DNA of 64,000 nucleotides from Euglena gracilis (GCA_039621445.1 CP154954.1:33519455-33583454), one strand, 5' to 3'. Positions 48,801-54,955 are shown, counted from the first letter of the stretch. Program-made: numbers and translations. The notes: a model not told the origin generated them from the letters alone.

Positions 48801-49992
48801 TACTGGCTACCACTCTTTTTACAAAACACAAATATTTTGCAAAATGCATCTGAATTTCGCAAAATCCACCATTGCCAACCTCAATTGGACGAAAAATGTC
48901 GCAACTGTCTCGGGGGTAGGCAGTACAGTTGTGATTTTCTGGGGACCCCCCCCCCTGTACAGCTTCCAACCCCCCCCCTCGGACCCCCCCTCCCCCCCCT
49001 GTGCCTTGTCTCCGATGCCTAATTTGGTGTCAAAATACCAATTTTAAGTTGGGGGATTCCTAATTTGGAGCCTAAAAAGGATTTCTCCCCCAAAAATCAT
49101 TTTCGGTGATTCCTATTTTTAGCCACCGAAAATGTGGTGTTTCCCCGTGCCCCCCCCCCCCCCCCGGTGACCCGAACCACTCCCGAAAAATTTTTCTCAA
49201 AAATGGCGGTTTCGCAAGGAAAAAGGTCAAATTTTTGCTTTTCAAAAAAACATGTTTTTTTTGGCGCTTTTTTAAAAAAAAGTTTTTTTTTGTTGTTGTT
49301 TTTTTGTAAAAAAAAAAAAAAAAAAAAAACCGTCAATCCTGCCCCCCCCCCCAGTTCCTAGCATTCAGGCAATCTATTCAGCCTTCAACCCCTACCTCGC
49401 CGTCCCAAATGACACACAATCCATGGGAGAGGATTCCATTCGGGGGGGGGGGGGGCACTATTCGGAACGTTGGTCGAAAACCGAGGGGGGGGCTTTATTG
49501 GGGGGGGGTAGGGCGCCTACAAAAATTTTTTGTGGGGGTGGAGAACGTCTGTTTTTGCCCAAAGAAAATGCCCGGACACCCTCGCCCCCCCCCCAAAGGC
49601 ATACCTCCAAACCGTCGGAACCCGAAACGGCCACTCCAGGGGGCCGGACACTTTGGGGGGTGAAATTTTGGCCTTCAGGGAGGTGAACCAAAATTTGACA
49701 GAAAACTTTGTCCACTTTGCGGGGGGGTGAGGGTCTCACAATTACAAGTAACTTTATCTTCATCAAAGTAAACAAACATTCTTAACCTTTGGCATACCCC
49801 AAGGCCAGAGAAGGCATTGAAGACGATTGCCTTGTGTCCTCCTTCCACGAAGAAGAAGGAATTTGCAAGGCAAGCTGCAACGCCAATTCCTGCTACAGCC
49901 TTCGCAATGGCACCACCTCCGGCAGGAGGCTTCTTGGAGAAGGACTCGGTGGCCCACTTCTGCAAATCTTTCAACTTCTTCTGAGGGTCCAT
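23234..49992 (-). CDS. PHB2: Prohibitin-2, seven-exon gene
   Basis: Gene-level entry. Exons are 49992-49798, 38865-38733, 36967-36884, 32102-31972, 31322-31180, 30689-30609 and 23357-23234, for about 296 residues (human PHB2 has 299). Prohibitin-2 is an inner-mitochondrial-membrane scaffold that forms ring complexes with prohibitin-1 and protects m-AAA protease and respiratory subunits. Landmarks in order are an N-terminal hydrophobic segment then [100 protein letters not shown] and a C-terminal [10 protein letters not shown]. The ISS...GS-x-DLQMV and AVKKNPG features favour PHB2 over PHB1. Phases agree at nearly all junctions. Introns are 0.3-10.9 kb, and intron 6 contains another gene. Confidence 0.93.
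24181..24493. mobile_element. Long inverted repeat, MITE-like
   Basis: Arms of about 116 bp (24181-24297 and 24378-24493; outer end CAGAAGCCCCCTGAGC) match with only a few mismatches around an 80-bp loop. Each inner end carries a TTGCGCnnnnGCGCAA palindrome and further palindromes flank the outside. No coding frame. Confidence 0.8.
24694..24863 (-). CDS. Nested gene, exon 8 (stop)
   Basis: Acceptor CCCACCAG. Two bases complete the codon begun by exon 7. It reads [18 protein letters not shown], then [17 protein letters not shown], ending SLPSA and TGA at 24694. The C-x2-H...C-x2-C spacing suggests another zinc site. Confidence 0.62.
24694..27075 (-). CDS. Cysteine-rich B-box-like protein, eight-exon gene nested in PHB2 intron 6
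   Basis: Gene-level entry. Exons are 27075-26953, 26623-26540, 26336-26207, 26002-25815, 25753-25630, 25462-25329, 24987-24903 and 24863-24694. Every junction has GT-AG sites and matching phase (0/0, 0/0, 1, 0, 1, 0, 1), which strongly supports a real gene. The ORF is about 260 codons in the part seen, and the 5' start was not found. Cys clusters: [18 protein letters not shown] with a later H-M-G-R-H; a Y-Y-E-C...H segment; [19 protein letters not shown] followed by ESCFAGHE (C-x-C-x7-C-x2-C-x4-C-x2-C-x3-H, B-box spacing); and [15 protein letters not shown]. An alternative end is read-through of exon six to TGA at 25317. I do not recognise the family. A transposon-derived protein is possible given the inverted repeats in its introns. 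Confidence 0.72.
24903..24987 (-). CDS. Nested gene, exon 7
   Basis: Acceptor CTCACCCAG and donor T|GTTGAC bound 85 bases reading [18 protein letters not shown], then [10 protein letters not shown]. Phase 0 in and phase 1 out, both matching the neighbouring exons. Confidence 0.6.
25329..25462 (-). CDS. Nested gene, exon 6 (B-box-like finger)
   Basis: Acceptor ATTTGCAG and donor ACA|GTGTGT. It encodes [13 protein letters not shown], then [20 protein letters not shown] and [12 protein letters not shown]. Cys/His spacing fits a B-box. Without use of the donor, the frame runs VCH to TGA at 25317, giving a shorter protein. Confidence 0.72.
25630..25753 (-). CDS. Nested gene, exon 5
   Basis: Tandem acceptors AATCAG/CAG (starts 25756 or 25753, both phase 0, differing by one Gln) and the consensus donor G|GTGAGC. 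It reads [20 protein letters not shown], then [17 protein letters not shown]. Confidence 0.72.
25815..26002 (-). CDS. Nested gene, exon 4 (CPIC finger)
   Basis: A strong polypyrimidine acceptor TTCCCTTCAACCAG and donor CAT|GTGAAT bound 188 bases. The frame includes [20 protein letters not shown], then [18 protein letters not shown] and HMGRH at the end. A Cys/His arrangement suggests a zinc finger. Confidence 0.68.
26207..26336 (-). CDS. Nested gene, exon 3
   Basis: Acceptor AAAGCAG and donor T|GTACGT. It reads [20 protein letters not shown], then [20 protein letters not shown]. It lies outside the inverted-repeat pair. Phase 1 out matches exon 4. Confidence 0.66.
26540..26623 (-). CDS. Nested gene, exon 2
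   Basis: Acceptor CAACGCAG and donor GTCACG bound 84 bases in phase 0: [20 protein letters not shown], then QVDGSLLS. Confidence 0.62.
26953..27075 (-). CDS. Nested gene, most 5' exon found
   Basis: Acceptor AGACTCAG and donor CGG|GTGATG bound 123 bases in phase 0: [20 protein letters not shown], then [20 protein letters not shown]. It has no start codon, so at least one earlier exon is missing or lies beyond 27.1 kb. Confidence 0.55.
27795..28215. repeat. Dispersed repeat, inverted partner at 32490-32880
   Basis: The right half of this copy (AAATCACAAATATGTCCACC ... AATTTCAGGAGAGATTTTGTC ... GCGGGGTTTCAAGGTCCTCAGG) is the reverse complement of 32500-32770. Ends carry TATATTTGGGGGG/CCCCCCAAATATA blocks. 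About 400 bp. Both copies lie in PHB2 introns (6 and 3). Confidence 0.78.
28735..28812. repeat. 10-bp minisatellite GGATCCGGTG
   Basis: Six perfect GGATCCGGTG units followed by two GGGTCCGGTG variants. Confidence 0.95.
29455..29535. repeat. About 24-bp minisatellite, three units
   Basis: Units CCGCGGAGGGTCAGGAACCA, CCGGAGAGGCTCAGGTACCA and CCGCGGAGGCTCAGGAAACC at regular spacing. Confidence 0.8.
30609..30689 (-). CDS. PHB2: PHB2 exon 6
   Basis: It encodes [20 protein letters not shown] followed by NPG, ending at donor GTGTGT in phase 2. An acceptor GACAG at 30690 gives eight residues before the conserved I-V-x-A-E-G-E. A nearer acceptor inside CTTGCAG would lose them, so the start is the less certain edge. 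Confidence 0.85.
31180..31322 (-). CDS. PHB2: PHB2 exon 5
   Basis: Acceptor CTCCTGCAG. It reads [20 protein letters not shown], then [18 protein letters not shown] and QEKRSK. This is the conserved prohibitin coiled-coil entry. The donor is uncertain (31180 gives the phase that exon 6 needs; 31185 gives phase 0). Confidence 0.88.
31972..32102 (-). CDS. PHB2: PHB2 exon 4
   Basis: Acceptor GGCTTCACAG and donor GAG|GTGTGT bound 131 bases with matching phases. It reads [20 protein letters not shown], then [20 protein letters not shown], the core of the prohibitin/SPFH domain. Confidence 0.92.
32490..32880. repeat. Dispersed repeat, inverted partner of 27795-28215
   Basis: Shares, in reverse complement, the segments GGACATATTTGTGATTTTGG and AAATCTCTCCTGAAATTG and the paired AAATATAAAACCCCC ends. 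Confidence 0.78.
32960..33235. repeat. TGTTATTTGGG-Gn minisatellite
   Basis: About nine units of (TG)TGTTATTTGGG followed by a variable G-run, with one inverted unit at the left edge (CCCCCAAATAACACACC). Confidence 0.9.
33240..36880. other. PHB2 intron 3, no gene
   Basis: AT-rich. 34090-34540 carries a C-run/G-run laced repeat with inverted CTAGCTAG and ACTAGCTAG blocks and duplicated AAATACCAGG ends. 34780-34910 and 35460-35600 share an inverted segment (AAAGRAATAACTG). No exon supported. Confidence 0.5.
35620..35770. repeat. Dispersed repeat (partner at 50130-50290)
   Basis: Both copies contain GGTAACTCGG/CGTAACTCGG, AGAGTTRGG, then GGTTGGATAGGGCATTCC followed by (A/G)AGGGCTT and TTGTCG/TCGTCGG. 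Same orientation. One copy is in PHB2 intron 3 and the other just upstream of PHB2 exon 1. Confidence 0.65.
36884..36967 (-). CDS. PHB2: PHB2 exon 3
   Basis: Acceptor CACACTCCGAG and donor G|GTGTGC bound 84 bases. It reads [20 protein letters not shown], then QRLLPSV. Entry phase fits exon 2 (G|TT). The joined text is about four residues shorter than typical prohibitins at the Q-M-V-x-I-S-L-R-V-L site, so a micro-exon or alternative donor may be missed. Confidence 0.9.
37115..37745. repeat. GGCTGGCTGGAAAAA repeat region (partner at 11635-12040)
   Basis: Repeated GCTGGCTGGAAAAA blocks at 37120-37160, 37310-37360 and 37650-37675 surround text homologous to 11635-12040. Confidence 0.7.
38733..38865 (-). 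CDS. PHB2: PHB2 exon 2
   Basis: Acceptor GTTGTTCCACAG and donor G|GTGCTC bound 133 bases. It reads [20 protein letters not shown], then [20 protein letters not shown] and MVTK. It is the conserved F-x-(I/L)-P-(W/F)...Y-D-x-R-x-R-P block, and the I-S-S-x-x-G-S variant is PHB2-like. Confidence 0.93.
39711..39816. repeat. (TA)n and (CA)n microsatellites
   Basis: A TA tract at 39711-39727, a short spacer containing GGTATACGCGCTATATG, a second TA tract from about 39767, then about 17 CA units to 39816. Confidence 0.95.
40301..40383. repeat. Perfect 31-bp-arm hairpin
   Basis: GAACGCCGGTTCGGGCGTGA... (40301-40331) is the exact reverse complement of 40353-40383. Related text GGCTTCACGCCCGAACYGG recurs at 39497-39540 and, diverged, at 41845-41895. 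Confidence 0.9.
40437..40484. repeat. Near-perfect hairpin
   Basis: TGCGATGTGGTATAGCACTG followed by CCCA pairs with the sequence 40462-40484, with one mismatch and one missing base. Confidence 0.85.
41786..41826. repeat. Telomere-like tract, C-strand
   Basis: CCTAACCCTGACCCTGACCC followed by AAACCCCAATCC. These are degenerate CCCTAA-type units. Confidence 0.7.
41974..42067. repeat. 34-bp tandem repeat, three units
   Basis: The unit core ACGTTTTCCATTAGGGCATC followed by TGTGGCA occurs three times with small changes. A second group of three lies at 42551-42633. Confidence 0.93.
42551..42633. repeat. 34-bp tandem repeat, second group
   Basis: Three more units of the ACGTTTTCCATTAGGGCATC family about 480 bp from the first group. 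Confidence 0.92.
42739..42852. repeat. Perfect 45-bp-arm hairpin
   Basis: 42739-42783 (ACAAATTGTGGCTGAGCCCA...) is the exact reverse complement of 42808-42852. The 24-base loop itself holds a GGGCCCCCGAAGGGGGCCC inner stem. Confidence 0.95.
44126..44160. repeat. Telomere-like tract, G-strand
   Basis: GGGTCAGGGTTGGGGTTGGG followed by GTTAGGGTTTGGGCCAGGG. These are degenerate TTAGGG units just left of a fold-back element. Confidence 0.7.
44278..45538. mobile_element. Fold-back-like element with internal minisatellite
   Basis: 76-bp terminal inverted repeats (44278-44353 and 45463-45538) differ by about one base. Each contains a perfect 32-bp palindrome with half site GGGTGGTCGGCCGACT (44285-44316, 45500-45531). 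A third copy of that palindrome at 44193-44224 suggests a nested or duplicated left end. The interior is the minisatellite at 44583-45165. No transposase frame. Confidence 0.75.
44583..45165. repeat. About 112-bp minisatellite, six core copies
   Basis: The core AGAAGGGATTTTGTTATTTG is followed by a G-run, TGCGGGGGGCGGAGC with a C-run, then GCCTATGCCAAAGTGAGCCA and a spacer. Cores start near 44583, 44696, 44808, 44918, 45037 and 45143. G- and C-run lengths vary between units. Confidence 0.97.
45576..45745. repeat. Degenerate interstitial telomere-like array
   Basis: About 170 bases of TTAGGG, TTTAGGG, TTCGGG and TTGGGG-type units (GGTTAGGGTTTCGGGTTAGG and similar). Genes lie on both sides, so it is not a chromosome end. 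Confidence 0.88.
45742..46345. repeat. About 150-bp minisatellite sharing the AAGGGATTTTGTTATT core
   Basis: Units contain AGACGACCAAGGGCGC, GAAGGCGC, GACAATGGGTGTCTGATTGC, ACAAAACGGTCCGGCA, then AAGGGATTTTGTTATT with a long G-run and C-run. Cores lie near 45816, 45967, 46118, 46195 and 46331. The last part is the same core as in the 44583-45165 array. Confidence 0.95.
46360..49740. other. PHB2 intron 1, distal part, no exon
   Basis: G-run and C-run laced repeats. A GGCAGTACAGTTG...CCCCTGTACAG motif recurs at about 43517, 43724, 47794 and 48917. No supported coding frame. Confidence 0.5.
46640..47030. repeat. Cluster of short palindromes
   Basis: GGTCGGCCCGACC-type palindromes near 46648-46725, GGTCGGGCCGACTAGTCGGC followed by CCGACC at 46942-46967, and GGTCGCTAGCGACC near 46998-47012. 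Confidence 0.8.
49798..49992 (-). CDS. PHB2: PHB2 exon 1
   Basis: ATG at 49992 in good context (ACAATGGA). The 65 codons run [20 protein letters not shown] ... then a hydrophobic [20 protein letters not shown] segment and [10 protein letters not shown], ending at donor GTATGC. It includes the N-terminal membrane anchor of prohibitin-2 and the V-E-G-G-H-(R/K)-A-I motif. Confidence 0.94.
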
Positions 49993-50414
49993 TGTGCGGA
50001 TGGGTGGAGAACTAAAAGAGAAGGAATCACTTGGGGTTTTAAACCAAGGGGTTTAGGAAATCGAAGACATTAGGTTTAAAGCTTTCTGGATAAAGCCCTC
50101 AAATTTTCACCATGTTTGGAGGTAGTTACTGTGAGAGGAAGAAAGCCTCACAAAAGGAGCAAAATTTCACCCGGATGGTAACTCGGATGGTGACACAAAG
50201 AGTTAGGGGAAAATAAGTCGTGGTTGGATAGGGCATTCCAAGGGCTTATTTTGCTTCATTGTCGAGATATTATGGAAAAATCAACCCAACCACAACCCCA
50301 AACCGGGCAGTTTTGGGCCACAAAGCGCGCTGGAAAACATGAGAGAAGGAAGAGATGGAAAGAAATCAGAACAGTGAGCACCCTGCAAAGGAATCAATGC
50401 CATGAAGTCCTCTT
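49993..50414. other. PHB2 upstream region with dispersed repeat
   Basis: Contains the partner of the 35620-35770 repeat at about 50130-50290. No clear TATA box was identified. The retrotransposon array begins immediately beyond, pointing away from PHB2. Confidence 0.5.
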
Positions 50415-50539
50415 TTGGGCGCATTCCGTGAGGCGCTCTGGCTTCTCTCCCCCTTTTTTTCTCTTCCCACGTTCCCTTCTCTCCGCACGTTTGCTTCCGC
50501 GAACGGAATTCAAAAGCATAACGCGCTCTTTCTGCGGGA

Positions 50540-51707
50540 CTCCGGGACTCACAGTGTGCAAGTGATCTCCGACTCCATCCGGAGTGCTGCCTGTGACATT
50601 GTGGGGGCACCCCTGTCTGCCTTGCATTGGAAACAAATCACCTTGCCGTGCAATAAGACAGGGTGGGGCATCACAGACCCCCAGTTGGAAAGACCAGCTG
50701 CCCGTTTGGCTGCTTGCGTGGGTTTTTCCCAACGAGCGCCAGGCTTCAATATCCCTCCGCCCTGGCGCTTGCTCCCGCTACCAGATACCATCCCCGTCGC
50801 CAAACTGGCTCGTGACACTTTGGGCCCACACAGCGAACCATTGGCTTCCTGGATCGCCAACCCTTCTTCCTTGGCCTGTTCCACCCCAGATCACTCCACT
50901 CAATCGTGGTGGGCCGAACGTTTCCACGCCGTGCGCGTGGCAACTTTGGAGGAGGGTGCACCTCTTCGGGACATTGCCAGGCTTCGTTGCCAATCCTCTG
51001 CCTTCCTTCAAAATTGGATGACCGTCTTACCATCCAGGTCGGTGAATACCGTCCTGGCTCCGGACGAATACAGACTGCTTCTACGCTTCTGGACTGGCTT
51101 ACCCCTGATCCCAACAACGGACATGCTCCTGTGCCCCCTGTGTGCTGAGGCAGTCGATCCATTTGGCGATCACCTCCTGGCTTGCAGAAGGAATGGCATA
51201 ACAGAAAGGCACAACTGTGTTCGTGACGCCATTTTTGACCTGTGCCAGCGCTCCGGCATCACTCTTCGCAAAGAACAGGGATGCGAGGGTGGCACCCGTG
51301 ACGCTGATCTCCTTCTCCTGGGGTGGAACAAAGGGAAGCATCTCGCTGTGGATGTCACCATTGAACACCCGCTGGCCCCATCACGGTGGCCTCTGAACTT
51401 GACCCGAGTTCAGCGCACTTTACCAGACGCTGAAATGCACAAGAGAACACAAGCTGAAGAACGGTGCGCCCGCCACCAGTGGGAGTACATCGGGGCTGCA
51501 TTTAACCCCTGGGGTTGCACAGGACCGGCAGCCTCCAAACTGCTACGCGATGTCTTACGCCTCGCGACCAATTCATATTCTGGAACAGCCAAACAACGAA
51601 AACTTCAGGAATTGACCGAAAACCTGGCCATCACCCTGGCCCGTGCAGTTGCACGGCAGCTGCGGTTGGCCGAAAGAGCCACAGATCGTATGATCCTGAA
51701 CTCATAA
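50540..51707 (+). CDS. Non-LTR retrotransposon fragment: post-RT region with CCHC finger and RLE
   Basis: The intact frame from about 50540 to the TAA at 51705-51707 matches the C-terminal part of the neighbouring element in order: SxxCDIVGxP, a GWGITDPQLERPAAR helix, a QSWWAERFHA tryptophan motif, CPLCAEAVDPFGDHLLAC (C-x2-C-x8-H-x4-C, 51132-51185), NGITERHNCVRDAI, a KEQ motif and R-D-A-D-X14-D (51297-51353; ...LAVDVTIEHP). The last two are the restriction-like endonuclease signature. The RT itself is absent, so the copy is 5'-truncated. It is a diverged relative, not a recent copy, of the two elements downstream. Confidence 0.85.
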
Positions 51708-52030
51708 GGTGAAAATGCTCCTCGTTGCACCAGCTTTCCGGAGCCACAAAGCCGGAGAACACCACCGCGCATGCACACTTCACACCTCTCCACCCATCAT
51801 CACTCTCTGCTTGGGCTTTGCCCTTGCTCTCACCGCTCGACCCACGCTCCTTCGTTGTATATAGCCTCGCACCCTCGAACACTCAAATCCAGTAGGCTGT
51901 GCCACTGGTCGGTGGATTCGGTTCGCCCCACCACCGTTTCCAAAAGCCGCAAAGAGGAAACCGCCAGACAAGAAAACGATATGGATCTGAGTGTCTATTT
52001 TTTTTCGTCTGCATAAATAAATAAAAAAAG
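51708..52030 (+). other. 3' UTR of the truncated element
   Basis: No coding frame. It ends in GTGTCTATTTTTTTTCGTCT-GCATAA followed by ATAAATAAAAAAAG, an A-rich tail, then a second copy of TTTTTTCGTCTGCATAA at the 5' end of the next element. Confidence 0.6.
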
Positions 52031-52055
52031 AAGTTTTTTCGTCTGCATAACCACC

Positions 52056-53216
52056 ATGGCTGCAAAGGGGCCGGATGGCCCTCCAGAAGACCCCAAGACT
52101 CAAGACAATACACCCCTTGTCAATCAAGCTGCTACCACAACCAACCCTTCAAGTACACCTACTTCTGCAGTGGACACTGGACAGTTGGAGCTGCTGGCCA
52201 AGATGTTGTTGCCGCTGTTGGTGCCTGTGCTAACCACTGCTGTGGCACAACGACTCACTGCTGACCGCCCTGTACATAGTGACAGAGAAAGTCAAGACAG
52301 CAGCTCACAGAGAAGGAAGAGGACGTGGCAAGAGAGGGAAGAGCATGAAGAGTACCTACAGAGAAGGTTTGGAAGAGATTACAAGCCCCCATGGCAGAGA
52401 GGTCGACCCAGTTATCATATATCTCAACAGAGTTCTCCTCAGCCCCAGCTCCATCAGCAAGTGAGTCTGGGGCCCCACTGTACAGCAAGCCCAGCAGTGG
52501 GCATTCAACAGTCAGGCCCATCAGTGGGCATTCCAATGAACAGCCCATTCCAATGCCCACCAGTGGGTAGAAGTCAAGTATGTCCATCTGTCACATCAAT
52601 CATACAAATGTACATTCCATCACAGACCAACCTTTGGGGTGAACCCCAGCAATCTCAGCAACCACTGCAATCAAACTGGAGCAGAGAAGATGACCAGAGG
52701 AAGAATTGGACCAGAGAAGAAGAGCAGAGAAGGAGAGAGGCTGAACTCTTCAGAAGCCTCAGAGCCTTTCTCAGCACAGGCCAGAGTACTCAAGTCCCCC
52801 CCCTCCCAACACCATTACACAACCCTGGCCTGCCAGCACCCTTAATCCCACATGTGGTACTGGCATCACCATCAGCCTTTGCTTTTCTGCCTGCAGCTTA
52901 CCCTTTTGTCTCACAAAATCCCCCCCAAAGAGGGGACAACTCAACACAATATGTTCACCTAGTAAAACAAATGGATCAAGAATTTCATCCCAAGGCAACT
53001 CCAAATCAAAATGAGTTGGCAAAACAACCCCCCCAACCCAAAAGAGGAGGATCATCAACCCCAGCCCAATGCAACTCCAAAAAATCTCAGCACCCCCCCC
53101 AATATCAGCCCCCCCTGCAAGAGGGGGGGGGCCAGGCCCACCGTTTCGCATTTTTAAAATTCCAACAAAACCCACCACGTTTGATGGCACACAGTGGGCC
53201 AAACTGGGCACAGTGA
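52056..53216 (+). CDS. Retrotransposon ORF1 (copy 1)
   Basis: The start MAAKGPDGPPEDPKTQDN lies in strong context (CACCATGGC). There are 386 codons: a hydrophobic helix (QLELLAKMLLPLLVPVLTTA), a charged R/E-rich stretch (SQRRKRTWQEREEHEEYLQR), a Pro/Gln/Ser-rich region and a second REEEQRRREAELFRSL helix. No zinc knuckle or RNA-recognition motif is visible. After the G9 tract at 53123-53131 the frame that is conserved with copy 2 (GPPFRIFKIPTKP) is a different one, so the last roughly 30 codons of this frame are probably off-frame. Confidence 0.75.
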   Translation: MAAKGPDGPPEDPKTQDNTPLVNQAATTTNPSSTPTSAVDTGQLELLAKMLLPLLVPVLTTAVAQRLTADRPVHSDRESQDSSSQRRKRTWQEREEHEEYLQRRFGRDYKPPWQRGRPSYHISQQSSPQPQLHQQVSLGPHCTASPAVGIQQSGPSVGIPMNSPFQCPPVGRSQVCPSVTSIIQMYIPSQTNLWGEPQQSQQPLQSNWSREDDQRKNWTREEEQRRREAELFRSLRAFLSTGQSTQVPPLPTPLHNPGLPAPLIPHVVLASPSAFAFLPAAYPFVSQNPPQRGDNSTQYVHLVKQMDQEFHPKATPNQNELAKQPPQPKRGGSSTPAQCNSKKSQHPPQYQPPLQEGGGQAHRFAFLKFQQNPPRLMAHSGPNWAQ

Positions 53217-53659
53217 TCCTGCAGGAGGAACCCAGCCCCTTTCAATGGCAAGACCCCCCCCAGGCAACAGATTTACCAGCCTCCCCACCCAACACCCCCC
53301 TTGAAGGGGTCCCAGTTTGGGAAACACCAGAGTTTCGGTCCCTCAGGGAAGAATTTTTTTGGAGAAGGCGCATGAGACAGCAAGCAGGAGGCATTTTATT
53401 TCACGAGATGGTCGCCAGAAAACTGGCCAACATTCAGGAAAAGTGGGTCGACATCGGCAGAACAGTGGACATTCGGCAGTCACAAAAAATGGTGCACACA
53501 GACATGAAACTCACGTTGCCACTGGCAGCGCCAAACGTTGTGCAATCGCCCCCCCCACCAAAAAAGTACTTATCCTGGAACGGATCAGAATCGCCCAGAT
53601 TCTTCATCAATACCGACCAGAGGAACAACGTGAGGAAGGAGTGGACATGTCGCACATAG
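53069..53659 (+). CDS. Retrotransposon mid-region, frame 2 (copy 1)
   Basis: Conserved nearly word for word in copy 2. It includes FRIFKIPTKPTTFDGTQWAK, EEPSPFQWQDPPQATDLP and FFWRRRMRQQAGGILFHEMV. It loses frame at the C8 tract 53549-53556, after which the conserved text moves to the frame of 53555-54255. Function is unknown. It contains no recognised domain. Confidence 0.65.
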   Translation: MQLQKISAPPPISAPPARGGGPGPPFRIFKIPTKPTTFDGTQWAKLGTVILQEEPSPFQWQDPPQATDLPASPPNTPLEGVPVWETPEFRSLREEFFWRRRMRQQAGGILFHEMVARKLANIQEKWVDIGRTVDIRQSQKMVHTDMKLTLPLAAPNVVQSPPPPKKYLSWNGSESPRFFINTDQRNNVRKEWTCRT

Positions 53660-54255
53660 AAAAAGTACGCCGAGCTATCGCACAAAAAATCAAACAAAAA
53701 GTGCCTGCAGCAGAAGCAGTCTGCCCCCCGAGGACAAAGAAGAGGCTGACACCCTCCCGAGAACCAACCCTGCCCATTGCCTGGCGATACTGCCCAAGAA
53801 TTTGGCAGATGGAAGACATGCCCAGACCGTTACAGTTTGCGTGTGAGGTTGGATTGGCTGATCGTCTTTCCCCGTCTGTATGGACCGCCAGCGATCTTGA
53901 TGACTCAAATGACTCCCTGTCGGACTATTACTCTTGTGCTGCCACAAAAAAATTCCGCATGGCAGAAACAGTCGGCAACATACACCTCTGCTCTGCAAGC
54001 CCACACGGGGGGAAGAATCCGGAAGACGCATATCTGAAGACGGGGCGAGGTGATTCCCTGACAACAATGGGTGATGTGGAAACCAATCCAGGCCCGCTGA
54101 CGGCAGTTAATGGCCCCTGTGGTGAAGTCATGGATCTATTGGACCAACTTGTTGCCATGAACATGACTGATTTCTTTCGGATCAAGGCCGAACTACCGTT
54201 GCGGAAAGGCCTCGATGGCTCCTCCCAATCACTTCTTCCCAAAGCTACATACTGA
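53555..54255 (+). CDS. Retrotransposon mid-region with 2A-1 (copy 1)
   Basis: The frame reads LILERIRIAQILHQYRPEEQ, a basic segment AIAQKIKQKVPAAEAV, WRYCPRIWQMEDMPRPLQFA and an acidic DLDDSNDSLSDYYSC, then 2A-1 and a short tail ending TGA at 54253. The part upstream of the 2A is closely matched in copy 2. Function is unknown. Confidence 0.65.
54070..54096 (+). other. 2A-like motif 1: GDVETNPGP
   Basis: Canonical D-V-E-x-N-P-G-P preceded by TGRGDSLTTM. In known 2A peptides the ribosome fails to join the final Gly-Pro, releasing the upstream protein. It is intact here and lost in copy 2. Confidence 0.9.
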
Positions 54256-54271
54256 CTGAAATGCACTTTGT

Positions 54272-54955
54272 GTGACATTGAAACCATCACTGCCTCGGCA
54301 GGTTGGTGCTTGCACCACAGGGAAACCTGCCCTGTTTTATTCAGCCACAGTATTTCCATCTATTGAGATAGCAAAAGTACACTCTGTAACAAGCCGAGGA
54401 TACACCGTAGAACAAACCCGGGAAAAGTTTTCAGCAGGACACCAGCCGACTGGAAGGGGGGAACGAATCACCACCCATGGTGACGTCCAAACACAACCAG
54501 GACCCATCTACTTCCGTCTGGCCACCATGGAAAGACCGACAATCCCTGTCTCCAGGGGACTTCAAGAAAACTTCGTTCGGCACAGATTGCTGGCGAGCCT
54601 TCAAGAGGTGGATGCAGAACTTCAAACGTTCCGAGACGCCTTCCCTTCCGATGTCCTGGTTGAGGACACTACCGTCTATGAGCTCACCGAATGTTGGGAA
54701 GTTTTGAGAGGAGTTCTGTTTGTGCTCATAGGGCTATGGCCACATCGACCACCACGTCACGACTCCCCATCGAGTGTGCATGCCATTATGTGGTTGCTGA
54801 CTTGTTTATGGTCCGAAGTATGCAACATCGGCGAGGCCTTTCACCTCTACCTGCCCCCTATTCACCTAATGACACTACCAACGTTCTCCGGCCGAGAGGC
54901 ACTTTCCCCAGAGTACCCCCAACGGAGCCCTCCTCGTCCGACCTCTCCCCATTGA
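54272..54955 (+). CDS. Retrotransposon mid-region with 2A-2 (copy 1)
   Basis: The 227-codon frame starts at a GTG-type position; no ATG is evident. After an N-terminal VTSRGYTVEQTREKF stretch comes 2A-2, then MERPTIPVSRGLQENFVRHR and LLASLQEVDAELQTF, followed by a Trp/Leu-rich helix ECWEVLRGVLFVLIGLWPH. Copy 2 (61604-62287) is nearly identical. The conserved text after 54880 shifts frame (SSDLSPLNVHTVDILDIMAF). Confidence 0.7.
   Translation: MTLKPSLPRQVGACTTGKPALFYSATVFPSIEIAKVHSVTSRGYTVEQTREKFSAGHQPTGRGERITTHGDVQTQPGPIYFRLATMERPTIPVSRGLQENFVRHRLLASLQEVDAELQTFRDAFPSDVLVEDTTVYELTECWEVLRGVLFVLIGLWPHRPPRHDSPSSVHAIMWLLTCLWSEVCNIGEAFHLYLPPIHLMTLPTFSGREALSPEYPQRSPPRPTSPH
54479..54505 (+). other. 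2A-like motif 2: GDVQTQPGP
   Basis: D-V-Q-T-Q-P-G-P preceded by TGRGERITTH. It departs from the canonical motif at Glu (Gln) and Asn (Gln) but keeps PGP and the GRG lead. The Asn change makes activity doubtful. Conserved in copy 2 at 61811-61837. Confidence 0.75.

Noticed and set aside
54258-54300. Fifth 2A motif (TLCDIET...)
   Set aside because: Resembles the TLCGD(V/I) lead of 2A-3 but lacks the PGP ending; too weak to call.
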